A stretch of DNA of 64,000 nt from Verrucomicrobiota bacterium (GCA_014382705.1 JACNJE010000090.1:1-64000); one strand, 5' to 3'; shown: positions 34,923-45,912, counted from the first letter of the stretch. Notes: a model not told the origin generated them from the letters alone. A program made the numbers and translations.

Positions 34923-37361
34923 TCAGGGCAGGAACAGGAACTCGTTGGCGTTGAACAGGGCGCGGCAGAAGGCTTCGAGCGACTGTTCGGCAACGAGCCG
35001 CCCGGCGTCGGCCAGTTCCCCGGGGGTCGGCTCGCGGCCAAGCGCGAGTTGGCAGGCCCGCGCCACCTGCGCGCGGGGGTCGTCCCCCGTCTCGTGCCGA
35101 AGGCGGTTGGCCAAGCGGCCGGCCTGCTGCAGCACGAACGGGCTGTTAAGCAGGCTCAACGACTGCAGCGGCGTGGTCGAGCGGCTGCGGCTGGGCACGG
35201 TCTGGTTGAAGTCGGGGCAGTCGAACACGCCGAACGTCGCTTCCCGCTCCTGCCGCACTTTTGTCATGTACAGCATCCGCCGCCAGTCGGCCGGGCCGTA
35301 GTTTTTTTTCGGGTGATAGTGGCGGACGTTTTCCGCCTCGACTTCGAACCCGCTGAAGCCTGGGCCGCCCATTCGCGCATCCAGCGTGCCGGCGACTCGT
35401 AGGATGTTGTCGCGAATGGCCTCCGCCTCCAGCCGGCGCGGCGGGAAACGCCACAGCAACCGGCTGCCGCCATCGACGGCGAGCGCCTCGCGGCGCGGCT
35501 GGCTCGATTGCCGCCAGACGCGGGAGGTCAGGATCAGCCGGTGCATCCGCTTGAGCGACCAGCCGGAGGAGACCAGCTCCGCCGCCAGCCAATCGAGCAG
35601 TTCCGGGTGCGTGGGGCGCGACCCGTTCGCGCCGAGGTCGTTGAGCGTCGCAGCGAGGCCGGTGCCGAAGTGGTGCTTCCACAGCCGGTTGACAATCACC
35701 CGCGCCGTGAGCGGGTTGTCCGGTTCCGTGATCCATTCCGCCAACGCGATGCGCCGCTGCTGCTCGGGCGCGCTTGCCGGGAGGCCAAGCGCGCCGCCGA
35801 GCGCGCCGATGCTGTTCGGCCTGACGGCGTCCCGCTTGGCCAACGGGTCTCCGCGATACAGCACGTGGGTCGCCTCCGGCTGGCGAAAGGTGCCGGCGTA
35901 AACCGTGCGCCGCATCTCGGCATGGATTTTGCCCAGGCGCTGTTCGTCCCCGGTCAAGCGCTTGGCCAAGGCCGCGGCCTGTTCCGCTTCCTCGCCCTTC
36001 AAACGGGTCAACAGGTACTCGAGCTTGGTTTGAGTCGTGTCGCCGGTCGGCGGCCGGTCGGCGGAGTCGGCAACGGGCCGCCATTGGCCAAGCTCCATCG
36101 CGACTTCAAATGTATACTCGACGGCCAGCCGGTCGCTGTAGCGGCCCTCGCGGTCACGCGCCCATTTGATGCGGGAGATGAGCGCCGGCTTGGCCAACTC
36201 GATCTGCACCCACGCATCGGTGCTGCTATTTGCGATCCAGCTTCGCGGGTTGCCGTAACGGCCGTCGTGGACGAAGGCAAGTTGGTGGATCGGGTTGCCG
36301 CCATCGAGGTAGACGCCGGAGGCGGTGGCCGTGGCCCCGGCGCTGGCCAGCGCGACATTTTTGCCTTCGGAAAAAATCTCGAGTTCATCCACGCACGGCT
36401 CGGACTGGTTGGCCCGCGCGATGTTGAAGCGGATGAACCGCGCCCGCACTGGCTCGAACGTCTCCTCGTTGCCCCGCGCGTTCACCGGCGGCTTGAAACG
36501 GGGCACGAGCGCCTCGAGTCGCGTCAGTTTCTTTTTTGCGGCGTCGATCCGCCCGGCGAGCCTGGCCTGTTCCTGTGCCCGTGCGGGATCGGTAGTTTGT
36601 CGAACGGCGCGCTCCGCATGGTTCACCCCGGCGAAGACCGCCTGCAGTGAGTAGTAGTCGCGCATGGTCACCGGGTCGAATTTGTGGTCGTGGCAGCGCG
36701 CGCAACCCAGCGTCAGTCCGAGGAACGCCGTGCCGGTGGTGTTGATCATGCCGTCGAGTTCGTTCTGCCGCTGCATCAGCGTGAGGTTGATGTCCTGGCT
36801 CTTGACGAGGTCGTACGGCCCCGCGACGAGGAAGCCGGTGCCTGTACCGTCGCCAACGGCGTCCCCGGCCAGTTGCGCCCGCACGAACCGGTCGTACGGC
36901 AGGTCTTGGTTGAAGGCGTCCACCACCCAGTCGCGGTACGGCCAGGCGTTGGGCCGCTCTCGGTTGGTTTCGTAGCCGTGCGTCTCGCCGTAGCGAATGA
37001 CATCGAGCCAATGCTGCGCCCAACGTTCTCCGAGCCGGGGATCGTCCAGCATGCGGTCGACCAGCCGCCCCCATGCGTCCGGCCGGGAATCGTTCACGAA
37101 CGCCGCCACCTCTGCGGGCGACGGCAGCATCCCCAGCATGACGAGATGGAGGCGGCGGATGAGCACCGGCCGCTTGGCCAAACGGGACGGGGCGAGGTTC
37201 GCCTCGGTGAGCTTGGCGAACACGAACGAATCGACGGCGTTGGCCGGTCGCTGCGCTTGGCCAAGCGCCGGGAGCGCGGGCCGCTGCACCGGCTTGAGCG
37301 ACCAATGCCCTGCCCATGCCGCAAGCGGGAAAACCAACACCCATGTTAACCAGCGTCTCAT
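34923..37361 (-). CDS. PSD1/DUF1549-DUF1553 domain protein with discoidin-like region
   Basis: RWAQHWLDVIRYGETHGYETNRERPNAWPYRDWVVDAFNQDLPYDRFVRAQLAGD; DPVTMRDYYSLQAVFAGVNHAER; NPLTARVIVNRLWKHHFG. Confidence 0.9.
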   Translation of the reverse strand: MRRWLTWVLVFPLAAWAGHWSLKPVQRPALPALGQAQRPANAVDSFVFAKLTEANLAPSRLAKRPVLIRRLHLVMLGMLPSPAEVAAFVNDSRPDAWGRLVDRMLDDPRLGERWAQHWLDVIRYGETHGYETNRERPNAWPYRDWVVDAFNQDLPYDRFVRAQLAGDAVGDGTGTGFLVAGPYDLVKSQDINLTLMQRQNELDGMINTTGTAFLGLTLGCARCHDHKFDPVTMRDYYSLQAVFAGVNHAERAVRQTTDPARAQEQARLAGRIDAAKKKLTRLEALVPRFKPPVNARGNEETFEPVRARFIRFNIARANQSEPCVDELEIFSEGKNVALASAGATATASGVYLDGGNPIHQLAFVHDGRYGNPRSWIANSSTDAWVQIELAKPALISRIKWARDREGRYSDRLAVEYTFEVAMELGQWRPVADSADRPPTGDTTQTKLEYLLTRLKGEEAEQAAALAKRLTGDEQRLGKIHAEMRRTVYAGTFRQPEATHVLYRGDPLAKRDAVRPNSIGALGGALGLPASAPEQQRRIALAEWITEPDNPLTARVIVNRLWKHHFGTGLAATLNDLGANGSRPTHPELLDWLAAELVSSGWSLKRMHRLILTSRVWRQSSQPRREALAVDGGSRLLWRFPPRRLEAEAIRDNILRVAGTLDARMGGPGFSGFEVEAENVRHYHPKKNYGPADWRRMLYMTKVRQEREATFGVFDCPDFNQTVPSRSRSTTPLQSLSLLNSPFVLQQAGRLANRLRHETGDDPRAQVARACQLALGREPTPGELADAGRLVAEQSLEAFCRALFNANEFLFLP
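37253..37268. repeat. Iterated palindrome, 16-bp GCGCTTGGCCAAGCGC, in the PSD1 gene (LGQA frame)
   Basis: GCGCTTGGCCAAGCGC. Confidence 0.95.
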
Positions 37362-37370
37362 CGCAAAAAA

Positions 37371-38885
37371 CTATGCCAGCACACCATGGATGACTTCGCC
37401 CTCCACGTCGGTCAAGCGGCGCTCGAGTCCGTCGTGGTAGAAGGTCAGCCGTTCATGTTCCAGCCCGAGCAGGTGCAGGATCGTGGCGTGAAAATCATGC
37501 ACTGTGACGACGTCCTCTGCCGCTTTGTAGCTGAACGCGTCCGTCGCGCCGTGGGTATGGCCACGCTTCACCCCGGCTCCGGCCAGCCATGCGGTGAAGC
37601 CGTCCGGGTTGTGGTCGCGCCCGCTCGCCCCGGCCTGGAAGGTCGGCATCCGGCCGAACTCGGTGCACCAAACGACGAGGGTCTGCTCCAGCAGGCCGCG
37701 CTGTTTCATGTCAGTCAACAGGGCGGCGACCGGCTGGTCGAGCACCGGGCCGTGCTTGGCGTACTGCTCCGCGAGCGCCTTGTGGCCGTCCCAGTTGCTG
37801 ACGCCCTCGCCGCCGGTCTGGTAGGCGCCGTTGAACAGTTGCACGAACCGCACGCCCTGCTCGACGAGCCGCCGCGCGAGGATGCAGTTCCGGGCGAAGG
37901 CGACCTTGAGCGGGTTGCGCGAATCGTCCGCGCCGTATGACCGCAGCACGTGCGCCGGCTCGGCGGAAAGGTCGCTGACCTCCGGCACGCTCAACTGCAT
38001 GCGCGCCGCCAACTCGTGGCTGGCGATGCGTGCCGCCAGTTCCGACTCGCCGGGGTAACGCTCGAGGTGCCGCTGATTCATCCGCCGGAGAAAGGCGCGC
38101 GTCGCCATGTCGGTTTCGGCGGAGATGCTTTCCGGCCGGGCGAGGTTTTGGATCGGCTTGGCCGCGTTGAACGCCGTTCCTTGGAACGCCGCCGGCAGAA
38201 AACCGGCACCCCAGCAGTTGACGCTCGACTGCGGCGTGCCGCGCGGGTCGGGGATGGCGACGTACGCCGGCAGGTTGTCGTTCTCGCTGCCAAGCGCGTA
38301 ACTTGTCCACGCGCCCATGCTCGGGAAGCCTTCCAGCGTGTTGCCGGTGCACATGAAATTTTCGCCCGGGCCGTGCGTGTTCGTCCGGCCGGTGAGCGAG
38401 TGGATGAAGCACAGCTCGTCCGCCATCTGCCCGATTTGCGGCACGAGATCGGAGATGAATTTGCCGCTTTGGCCGTACGGCTGGAACGCCCATGGGCTGC
38501 GGTTCAGGCTGCCTTGTTTGCCTTGGAAGGTGACGAGACCGTCGGCCCCCGGCAGCGCTTGGCCATGGCGCGCGATGAGTTCCGGCTTGTGGTCGAAGGT
38601 GTCAATCTGGCTGCACGCCCCGGAGCAGAAAATCACCAGCACCTGCCGCGCCTTGGGCGGTTGATGCGCATGCCGTGCGGCGTACGGCTTGGCCGGTGCG
38701 ATGTCCGGCCGGATCGGCGGCTTGGCCGCCCGGGCGCCGAGCAGTTGGCCAAGCGCAATCCCGCCCAGCCCCATGCCGGAGTTCACCAAAAACTGGCGCC
38801 GGCCAAGCAGCGGATTGGATGCCTCAAGTTTCAATGTTTCCGGCGGAAATTTACACGATTCGCGCCGCTTGGCCAGCTTGGCCAA
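37371..38885 (-). CDS. DUF1501 domain protein
   Basis: [67 protein letters not shown]. Confidence 0.92.
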   Translation of the reverse strand: MAKLAKRRESCKFPPETLKLEASNPLLGRRQFLVNSGMGLGGIALGQLLGARAAKPPIRPDIAPAKPYAARHAHQPPKARQVLVIFCSGACSQIDTFDHKPELIARHGQALPGADGLVTFQGKQGSLNRSPWAFQPYGQSGKFISDLVPQIGQMADELCFIHSLTGRTNTHGPGENFMCTGNTLEGFPSMGAWTSYALGSENDNLPAYVAIPDPRGTPQSSVNCWGAGFLPAAFQGTAFNAAKPIQNLARPESISAETDMATRAFLRRMNQRHLERYPGESELAARIASHELAARMQLSVPEVSDLSAEPAHVLRSYGADDSRNPLKVAFARNCILARRLVEQGVRFVQLFNGAYQTGGEGVSNWDGHKALAEQYAKHGPVLDQPVAALLTDMKQRGLLEQTLVVWCTEFGRMPTFQAGASGRDHNPDGFTAWLAGAGVKRGHTHGATDAFSYKAAEDVVTVHDFHATILHLLGLEHERLTFYHDGLERRLTDVEGEVIHGVLA

Positions 38886-38932
38886 GCGCGATTGCGCTTC
38901 GGGGCGATTTCTGACATCGTTCCGCCCACAAA

Positions 38933-40633
38933 ATGCGTTTCACTCTTCAATCCTCGGTTGGCCGCCGTTTGGCTTCGTGGCTCCTTTTGTCAATCATTTG
39001 CCTCGCCGGCGTGGCCGCATCGGCGCAGGAGACCTTGCCGCTCCTGCCGAAGTGGACCCGTTTCCAGGGCGAGTTGGTCAGCCTCAAGGCGTACGACAAC
39101 CCGATACAGGAGGTGCAACTCAAGGCCGTGTTCACCTCGCCCGCCGGTGAGGAACATGAGGTCGACGGTTTCTGGGATGGTGGCAATGACTGGAAGGTTC
39201 GCTTCCTCCCCGATCTCGCCGGCAAGTGGACATTTCAAATCACCTGTTCCGACGAGGAAAACCGCGGACTGCACAACCTCTCCGGCGCGTTCCGCTGCAC
39301 CGCACCGCTGGGCCGCAACGCCCTCACCCGGAGTGGGCCGGTTCGCGTGTCGCGCGACCGCACGCACTTTGTGCACGAGGACGGCACGCCGTTTTTCTGG
39401 ATGGCCGACACCGCGTGGAACGGCCCGCTCAAGTCAAACGAGTTCGACTGGAAACATTATTTGACCGAGCGCAAGCGGCAAGGTTTCACCGCTGTTCAGT
39501 GGGTCGCCACGAGCTGGCGCGGCGCGCCGGACGGCGACGCCGACGGCAACAAGGCGTTCCAGGGCAAAGAAAAAATCAGCATCAACCCGGGCTTTTTCCA
39601 GCGGCTCGACCGCCGCATAGACGCGATTAACGACGCCGGTCTGCTCAGCGTGCCGGTGTTGCTGTGGGCGATTCGCGGCGACGAAAACCCGGTGAACACC
39701 TTGCCCGACGACCAGGCGATCCTGTTGGCCCGCTACATGATCGCGCGCTGGGGTGCAACGTACGGTGCCTGGTTTCTCGGCGGAGACGGCGACTACTCCG
39801 GCACACACGCCGCCCGCTGGCGCACGCTTGGCCAGGCGGTGTTCGGCGGCAAGCAGCACTTCCCCGTCTTCATGCACCCGAAGGGAAAGAGCTGGGTCTT
39901 CGATGAGTTCCGCGACGAAAAATGGATGACCGCGCTGGGCTACCAGAGCGGCCACGACATCAACGACGCAACCAACAACTGGATCCACCATGGCCCGGCC
40001 TCGCGCGACTGGGCCAAGCTCCCGCACCGGCCGGTGGTCAACATCGAGCCGGCTTACGAGGGCATTCCCAGCTACAGCAAAAAGCAGCCGATCACCGCGC
40101 ACGAGGTTCGACGCGCCCTGTACTGGAGCCTGCTCAACGCGCCGACCGCCGGCGTGAGTTACGGCGCAGCCGGCGTCTGGGGCTGGGACGACGGCGACGC
40201 GCCGACCCCCGGCCATCCCAACGCCGGCACACCGCCCGCCTGGCGCGATGCGCTGCACTTCGAGGCCGGCGAACAGGTTGCGCACCTGTCGGCCCTGTTC
40301 CAGTCGATTCCCTTTCAGTCCCTCCGACCGGACAGCGGCGTGCTGGCCGAGCAACCCGGCGACGAGGCCCTCCCCGAGTACGCCGCCGCCGCCAGTTCCG
40401 GCGACGGGCGCTTGGTGGTCGTTTACACGCCGGTCGAGAAGCGTCTCAAAATCAACGTGGCCCGGCTGCCCACGCCGTTGATCGCCGCGTGGGTCAATCC
40501 GCGCACCGGCGAGCGCTCCACCGTGTTGGCGGTGCTGCGCGGCACGGCGCTCGAGTGCCCGGCCCCCGGCCCCGGCGACTGGCTGCTGCTGCTCCGCTCC
40601 AAGCCGGCCGAGCCGGAACTCACTGAAAACTGA
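38933..40633 (+). CDS. DUF4038-type glycoside-hydrolase-like protein
   Basis: [46 protein letters not shown]-terminal beta-domain. Confidence 0.8.
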   Translation: MRFTLQSSVGRRLASWLLLSIICLAGVAASAQETLPLLPKWTRFQGELVSLKAYDNPIQEVQLKAVFTSPAGEEHEVDGFWDGGNDWKVRFLPDLAGKWTFQITCSDEENRGLHNLSGAFRCTAPLGRNALTRSGPVRVSRDRTHFVHEDGTPFFWMADTAWNGPLKSNEFDWKHYLTERKRQGFTAVQWVATSWRGAPDGDADGNKAFQGKEKISINPGFFQRLDRRIDAINDAGLLSVPVLLWAIRGDENPVNTLPDDQAILLARYMIARWGATYGAWFLGGDGDYSGTHAARWRTLGQAVFGGKQHFPVFMHPKGKSWVFDEFRDEKWMTALGYQSGHDINDATNNWIHHGPASRDWAKLPHRPVVNIEPAYEGIPSYSKKQPITAHEVRRALYWSLLNAPTAGVSYGAAGVWGWDDGDAPTPGHPNAGTPPAWRDALHFEAGEQVAHLSALFQSIPFQSLRPDSGVLAEQPGDEALPEYAAAASSGDGRLVVVYTPVEKRLKINVARLPTPLIAAWVNPRTGERSTVLAVLRGTALECPAPGPGDWLLLLRSKPAEPELTEN

Positions 40634-40636
40634 TTC

Positions 40637-41992
40637 ATGCATCCGCTCGCCGAGAGAGTGGGCGACATCATCCGGGTGCAAACCCTCTTCCCGGGCGGCG
40701 GCGGCATCGTCGTGGCCGTGTCCGGTGGCATCGACTCGATGGCGTTGCTGCACCTGCTTTCCACCCCCGCGCTTGGCCTGCGGGATCGCCTGGTTGCCGC
40801 CCACTTCGATCACCGACTCCGCGGCGCGGAGAGCGACGCCGACGCGGCGTTTGTCGCGCAGGCAGCCGGGCGGCTTGGGTTGCCATTTGAGTCCGATCGT
40901 GGCGACACGCGGCAACTCGCCGTCGAGACCGGCGACGGCGTCGAGGCGGCCGCCCGCCAACTGCGCCACGGTTTTTTCGCCCGCTTGGCCAAGCGCCTGG
41001 GAGCCGTGGTCGCCCTGGCGCACCATGCCGATGATCAAATTGAGACGTTTTTCCTGCGGCTGCTGCGCGGTGCGGGCAACCGCGGCTTGGCCGGCATGCG
41101 GCCGGTCGCGCCATCGCCAGCTGATCCCGGCGTGACGCTGGTTCGCCCGTTGCTCGGCATCCGGCGCGATGAAATTGTCGAGTACGCAACGCGGGAGGGG
41201 ATCGGGTTCCGCGAGGATGCGACGAATGCCGGCACGCGCTTTCTCCGCAATCGCATTCGGCACGAACTGCTGCCGCAACTTGCCGGGAAGTTCGGCGCGT
41301 CGGTGAGCCGCCAAGTTCTCAAGGCGATGCAGCTTGCCGGTGACGCGGCCGACTGCATTGACGGCCTTGCCGCCGAGTGGACGGGTGTACCGCCATTCAA
41401 CCAGCTGTCAATCGCCGTGCAGCGGCAGGTTGTGCAGCGCCAACTGTTCGCGCTTGGCGACGAGCCGTCGTTTGACTTGGTGGAGTCGTTGCGGCTCGAG
41501 GTCGGCCGCGTCATCGAAGTGGCCCCCGGCCGGCGGCTGCGACGCAACGCCGATGGCCAAGTGGAGGCCACCGCCTCCACCGTCGAGCCGGAATTCTCGC
41601 TGGCCAAGCACGAAGTCAGCCTCGCTGGCCAAGCGGGCGAAGCCGAATTTGGCGGCCTGAAAATCGGCTGGGAACGCGTGGCCGGCGGCTTGGCCAAATG
41701 GCGGGAGGTTGGCCAGGCGGAGAATCGTGAAGTCTTTGATGCCGAGTCGCTTGGCCAAGCGATCACCCTGCGGCACTGGCGGCCCGGTGACCGCTACCAA
41801 CCGATTGGCCATGCCGGCACCGCCAAGCTGCAGGATCTGTTCGTGAACCAAAAAATCCCCAAGGCCGAGCGCCGCCAACTGGTCGTCGCCGAAGCCGCCG
41901 ATGGACGGTTGTTCTGGGTTCAAAAACTCCGCATCGCCGATGGAGGCAAGGTCACCGACTCGACCCGCGAACTGATTCTGCTCCGTTGGTAA
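40637..41992 (+). CDS. tilS: tRNA(Ile)-lysidine synthase
   Basis: VAVSGGIDSMALLHLL, AHFDHRLRG, LAHHADDQIETFFLRLLRG, RNRIRHELLP, LRHWRPGDRYQPIG. Confidence 0.93.
   Translation: MHPLAERVGDIIRVQTLFPGGGGIVVAVSGGIDSMALLHLLSTPALGLRDRLVAAHFDHRLRGAESDADAAFVAQAAGRLGLPFESDRGDTRQLAVETGDGVEAAARQLRHGFFARLAKRLGAVVALAHHADDQIETFFLRLLRGAGNRGLAGMRPVAPSPADPGVTLVRPLLGIRRDEIVEYATREGIGFREDATNAGTRFLRNRIRHELLPQLAGKFGASVSRQVLKAMQLAGDAADCIDGLAAEWTGVPPFNQLSIAVQRQVVQRQLFALGDEPSFDLVESLRLEVGRVIEVAPGRRLRRNADGQVEATASTVEPEFSLAKHEVSLAGQAGEAEFGGLKIGWERVAGGLAKWREVGQAENREVFDAESLGQAITLRHWRPGDRYQPIGHAGTAKLQDLFVNQKIPKAERRQLVVAEAADGRLFWVQKLRIADGGKVTDSTRELILLRW
40982..40995. repeat. Iterated palindrome, perfect 14-mer, in tilS (RLAKR frame)
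   Basis: CGCTTGGCCAAGCG. Confidence 0.95.
41748..41761. repeat. Iterated palindrome, perfect 14-mer, in tilS (SLGQA frame)
   Basis: CGCTTGGCCAAGCG. Confidence 0.95.
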
Positions 41993-43163
41993 GGATGGCG
42001 GCGTCCCAGTCTTTCCAGACCGGCTCGTAGCCGAGGCGGGTGAGGGTCGAGGCGACGGCGCTGGGCTCGCGTTCGTCGGCGATGTCAAACTGGCCGGTGG
42101 CGGCCCACTCGCTGGAATCTTCCGCCAACTCTTGGATTCGCCCGCGCTGGGTGTAGTGGAGGTTGTCCCGCCCGGCGCCGGTGTAGCCGCCCGGCTCGGT
42201 GTGACTCCCGGCGCTCATCATCGTGACCCCCAGCGGAATCAGCCGGTCGCGCAGACGGGCCGGTTCGCGGGTGGAGAGGACGATGCCGGCGTCCGGCAAA
42301 AACAGCCGAAGCGCGCAGATGGCCTGGACGAGGGCGCGGTCGTCGAATTCGGTCAACGGCTCGAACTCGCCGGCGCACGGGCGGAGCCGCGGCAGCGACA
42401 GGGTAAGTTGCGCCTTCCAGCAGTGCCGCAGCAGGTATTGCGCGTGGGCGGCGAGGCAGAGGGTCTCGCGCCGCCAGTCGCCCAGCCCGTACAGCGCCCC
42501 GATCCCGAGCCGCCGGAAGCCGGCTGCGTGGGCGCGCTCCGGCGTCTCGAGCCGCCAGTCGAAGTTGCGCTTGGGGCCGGAGGTGTGCATCTCCGCATAG
42601 ATGTCACGGTCGTAAGTTTCCTGATAAACGACGAGTCCCTCCGCGCCGGCTTGGGCGAGGGGCCGGTATTCGTCGGTTTCCATCGGGCCAACCTCAAGTG
42701 AGATCGATGGCACGGCGTCGCGCAGTGCCTTGACGCAGTCGGCGAGGTAGCCGCTGGAGACGAACTTGGGATGCTCGCCGGCGACGAGCAGGATGTTGCG
42801 AAAACCGTGCCCGGCGAGCGCCCTGGCCTCGCGCACGACCTCGTCGACCGAGAGGGTCACGCGCAGGATCGGGTTGTCGCGCGAGAAGCCGCAGTATTGG
42901 CAGTTGTTGATGCACTCATTGGAGAGGTAAAGCGGCGCGAAGAGCCGGATGACCCTGCCGAATCGCTGCTGGGTCAGCTGGTGGGCGCGCCTGGCCAACG
43001 GCTCAAGTTGGCCGGCGGCGGCGGGGGAGAGCAGGGCGGCGAGGTCGGCCAGCCCGAGGTCGCGCTTGGCCAAGGCGTCCGACGCCTCGGCAGCGGAGGC
43101 ATCGCGGGCTTGGCCCCAAAGTGCATCGATGGGCAACCGGTCAAATTGGCCGACAAAACTCAC
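41952..43163 (-). CDS. thiH: 2-iminoacetate synthase ThiH-like radical SAM enzyme
   Basis: RLFAPLYLSNECINNCQYCGFSRDN, YQETYDRDIYAEMHTSGPKRNFDWRLETPERAHAAGFRRLGIGALYGL. Confidence 0.93.
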   Translation of the reverse strand: MSFVGQFDRLPIDALWGQARDASAAEASDALAKRDLGLADLAALLSPAAAGQLEPLARRAHQLTQQRFGRVIRLFAPLYLSNECINNCQYCGFSRDNPILRVTLSVDEVVREARALAGHGFRNILLVAGEHPKFVSSGYLADCVKALRDAVPSISLEVGPMETDEYRPLAQAGAEGLVVYQETYDRDIYAEMHTSGPKRNFDWRLETPERAHAAGFRRLGIGALYGLGDWRRETLCLAAHAQYLLRHCWKAQLTLSLPRLRPCAGEFEPLTEFDDRALVQAICALRLFLPDAGIVLSTREPARLRDRLIPLGVTMMSAGSHTEPGGYTGAGRDNLHYTQRGRIQELAEDSSEWAATGQFDIADEREPSAVASTLTRLGYEPVWKDWDAAILTNGAESVRGSSR

Positions 43164-43187
43164 AGAGCCACGTTACCGGAGCGCCCG

Positions 43188-43201
43188 CGCTTGGCCAAGC
43201 G
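43188..43201. repeat. Iterated palindrome, perfect 14-mer, between divergent thiH and the small-protein gene
   Basis: CGCTTGGCCAAGCG. Confidence 0.95.
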
Positions 43202-43222
43202 TGGTTGTCATTTGGCGTCGGG

Positions 43223-43444
43223 ATGAATACGGTTTCCGCGTTGCTCGTGATGGAGGAGCGCCGGATGTTTGGATTGAGGAAAAAAAAGCCGAAGGACGGG
43301 GATGAGGAGCATCGCTATTATCTGCTCCCCGGCATGGGGCGCTCCAACCGGCGATATCGGAATAAAATCCAACTGTGGAGCATTATCGCCGGGATTGTCG
43401 GCTCCGCGTTGATCGGCACCGCCCTCTGGCTGCTCAATCGCTGA
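43223..43444 (+). CDS. Small single-TM protein, unknown
   Basis: MFGLRKKKPKDGDEEHRYYLLPGMGRSNRRYRNKIQLWSIIAGIVGSALIGTALWLLNR; start uncertain (43223 or 43265). Confidence 0.55.
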   Translation: MNTVSALLVMEERRMFGLRKKKPKDGDEEHRYYLLPGMGRSNRRYRNKIQLWSIIAGIVGSALIGTALWLLNR

Positions 43445-43511
43445 GCCGGGTTAAGCTTTCAACTCGGCCAATTCCTCAGCCGGGTTAAGCTTTCAACTCG
43501 GCCAATTCCTC
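43444..43511. repeat. 34-bp perfect tandem duplication
   Basis: AGCCGGGTTAAGCTTTCAACTCGGCCAATTCCTC at 43444-43477 and 43478-43511. Confidence 0.95.
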
Positions 43512-45206
43512 TCGTAGCAGCTTGGCCATGGGGGCGACGGTTTCGCGGCTGAAATCGAGCCGCGTGTTGCACCGCTCGAACAGTTCCGGCAACGGCCTTG
43601 AACCGCCCAGTGCGAGCGCGGCCTTGTAGTCGGCCAGCGCTTGGGCGTGATCCTGTTTGCTGTTGGCCCAGACCTGCAGCGCCCCGAGTTGGGCGATGCC
43701 GTACTCGATGTAGTAAAACGGGTGCAGGAAAATGTGCAGTTGACGATGCCACAGCTTGGCCCGGGCGCGCTCGTGGCCGCTCCAGTCGACACCGCCGCCG
43801 AAGCGCTCCATCAAGCCGTCCCACGCCGCGTCGCGCTCGGCGACCGAGTGGCCGGGGTTCAGGTAGAGCCAATGCTGGAAGGCATCGACCGTGGCGATCC
43901 ACGGGAACACGAACAGGATGCCCTCGAGGTGGGTGATCCGCGCGCGGCGCACTTCCTCCGCGTCGTAAAACTCGCCGAGGTGTTCGCCGCCGAGCAGCTC
44001 CATCGCCATCGAGGCGACTTCGCAAAACTCGATTGGCGCGTGGCGGTACGAGTGCAGCGGTTCCTCCTGGCAGGCCATGGTGTGAAAGGCGTGCCCGGCC
44101 TCGTGCAACAGCGTCTCGACATCGCGCTGCACGCCGATCGCGTTCATGAAAATGAACGGCAGCCGCGCCTCGGCCAATGAATCCTGATAGCCGCCGGGCG
44201 CCTTGCCCTTGCGGTTGGCCAGGTCGAGCAGGTCAAGTTCCTGCATGGTGCGAAACCAGCCGGCGAGGTCGCCGTCGAGCCGGTCGAAGATCGCCTGCGT
44301 GCGGCCGATCAACTGCGGCACCTCGTCGAACGGCTTGAGCGGCGGACGGCCGTGCGGGTCGGTTGCGGTGTCCCACGGCTTCACCGAATCGATGCCGAGT
44401 GCGGCCCGGCGCTCGTCATGCAACTCCTTGAGCAGCGGCACCATTTCCTGCTCGATGGCGTCGTGAAACGCGAGGCAGTCGTCCGGTGTGTAGTCGAACC
44501 GGCCTTTGCGCCGGTGCGCGTAGTCGCGGTAGTTCGGGAATCCGGCGTTGGCGCTCATCTGGTTGCGCCGCTTGGCCAAGTCGTCGAGTTGGGCGTCGAT
44601 GGTTTCGGCCTCCTCGAGCCGCCGGTTGGCGGTCAGTTTCCACGCCTCCTGCCGCCGGGCGCGGTCGGTCTCCTCGAGGTAGCGGCCCATCTGCACGACG
44701 GTTTGTTCCTTGCCGTCGAACTGCACGGCGAGGCCGCCGATGAGTTTTTGGTACTGTTGGCCAAGCTTGGCCGTCTCGGTCTCGATCGGGACGTTCTCGG
44801 GCCGGAACAGCTCGACCTCGAGTGCGGCGTCGCGGGTGAACACCTCGTAGCGCTTGGCCTGGAGACCGTCTCGGTGCGGGTGCTCGGCGAGCGCCTTGGC
44901 CAAGCGGAAGCTGCGTTTTTTTTCTTCCGGATCAATTTTTTCGATGAAATCGAGGTGGGCCTGCTCGGCGGTTTTGTCGTCCGTTTGGCAGGTCATGGCG
45001 ATGTAGCGCTTGGAGCTTTCCTCGGCGATGGCGGCGGAGATTTCCTCCCAGTTGAGAATGGCCAGCTCGAGTTGGGCGGCATCGTCGGCGGCGTTGAGCT
45101 GCCGCTCGAGTTGGTCGAAGAGCGGCGCGAGCGCGGCCCAGTCGCCGGGGTTCAAGTCGGCCGGCACAAACGTGTGCGGTGTATGGAGAGCGATATTTTC
45201 AAACAT
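43485..45206 (-). CDS. M3 family metallopeptidase (oligopeptidase A-like)
   Basis: DVETLLHEAGHAFHTMACQ (HExGH), EFCEVASMAMELL, MFENIALHTPHTFVPADLNPGDW start. Confidence 0.9.
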   Translation of the reverse strand: MFENIALHTPHTFVPADLNPGDWAALAPLFDQLERQLNAADDAAQLELAILNWEEISAAIAEESSKRYIAMTCQTDDKTAEQAHLDFIEKIDPEEKKRSFRLAKALAEHPHRDGLQAKRYEVFTRDAALEVELFRPENVPIETETAKLGQQYQKLIGGLAVQFDGKEQTVVQMGRYLEETDRARRQEAWKLTANRRLEEAETIDAQLDDLAKRRNQMSANAGFPNYRDYAHRRKGRFDYTPDDCLAFHDAIEQEMVPLLKELHDERRAALGIDSVKPWDTATDPHGRPPLKPFDEVPQLIGRTQAIFDRLDGDLAGWFRTMQELDLLDLANRKGKAPGGYQDSLAEARLPFIFMNAIGVQRDVETLLHEAGHAFHTMACQEEPLHSYRHAPIEFCEVASMAMELLGGEHLGEFYDAEEVRRARITHLEGILFVFPWIATVDAFQHWLYLNPGHSVAERDAAWDGLMERFGGGVDWSGHERARAKLWHRQLHIFLHPFYYIEYGIAQLGALQVWANSKQDHAQALADYKAALALGGSRPLPELFERCNTRLDFSRETVAPMAKLLREELAELKA

Positions 45207-45912
45207 GAGTTTTTTGAAGAGTCTGGTTTTTGAGGACGAACAGGAGGGTTCCCTGCCGGTCCGTGGAGACGCCGCAAAGGTGGACGTCATACTTTAGGCG
45301 GAGCTCCTCGGTAAAGTATTTGCGGGCGGCAATGGCGTGGTACTCGACGAAGATGTTGCGGATGGGCACGTCCGGCGCGCCGGTGAGCACCTCGTGGAGA
45401 ATCTCCGGCTCAGCGGTCTCGGCGTCCACCTTGAGCAGATCCACCGAGGTGAGTTGCAGTCGCCCGAGTTCGTTGCTGAGTTTTTTCGTGACGATTTCCT
45501 CGCCGCCGAGGTCGTCCGGCCATCCGTCGCCGGGCTGCAGGGTGGACGCCCCGGAATGCCCCCCCGGGGCGTGGTGCAGCCGGAAGGTGCCTTCCCGGTT
45601 CCAGATGCCGCATGGGTGGGTCTCGATGCCGTCGATCGCGCCGACGTTGGCCGACAGCAACTCGTACGTGGGCGCGCTGGGCTCGTAGCAAATGACGCGC
45701 GCGCCGGGATAGTGGGACTTGAAATAGAGCGCCGCCGCGCCGCAGTTGCTGCCGATGTCGATGATCACCGGCGTGTCGCCGCTGAGGCGCGCCTTGGCCA
45801 AGGGAAAGTCCCGGCCCTCGAGCACGGAGAGGATCATTCCCCGCTCGGCTTGGGGATAGGCAAACGCGTGCTCGCGGTCGCCGAGCCGGATTTGATGGGT
45901 GTCGAGCGCCAT
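45199..45912 (-). CDS. FkbM family methyltransferase
   Basis: VIIDIGSNCGAAALYFKSHYPGARVICYEPSAPTYELLSANV, DLLKVDAETAEPEIL. Confidence 0.8.
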   Translation of the reverse strand: MALDTHQIRLGDREHAFAYPQAERGMILSVLEGRDFPLAKARLSGDTPVIIDIGSNCGAAALYFKSHYPGARVICYEPSAPTYELLSANVGAIDGIETHPCGIWNREGTFRLHHAPGGHSGASTLQPGDGWPDDLGGEEIVTKKLSNELGRLQLTSVDLLKVDAETAEPEILHEVLTGAPDVPIRNIFVEYHAIAARKYFTEELRLKYDVHLCGVSTDRQGTLLFVLKNQTLQKTHV

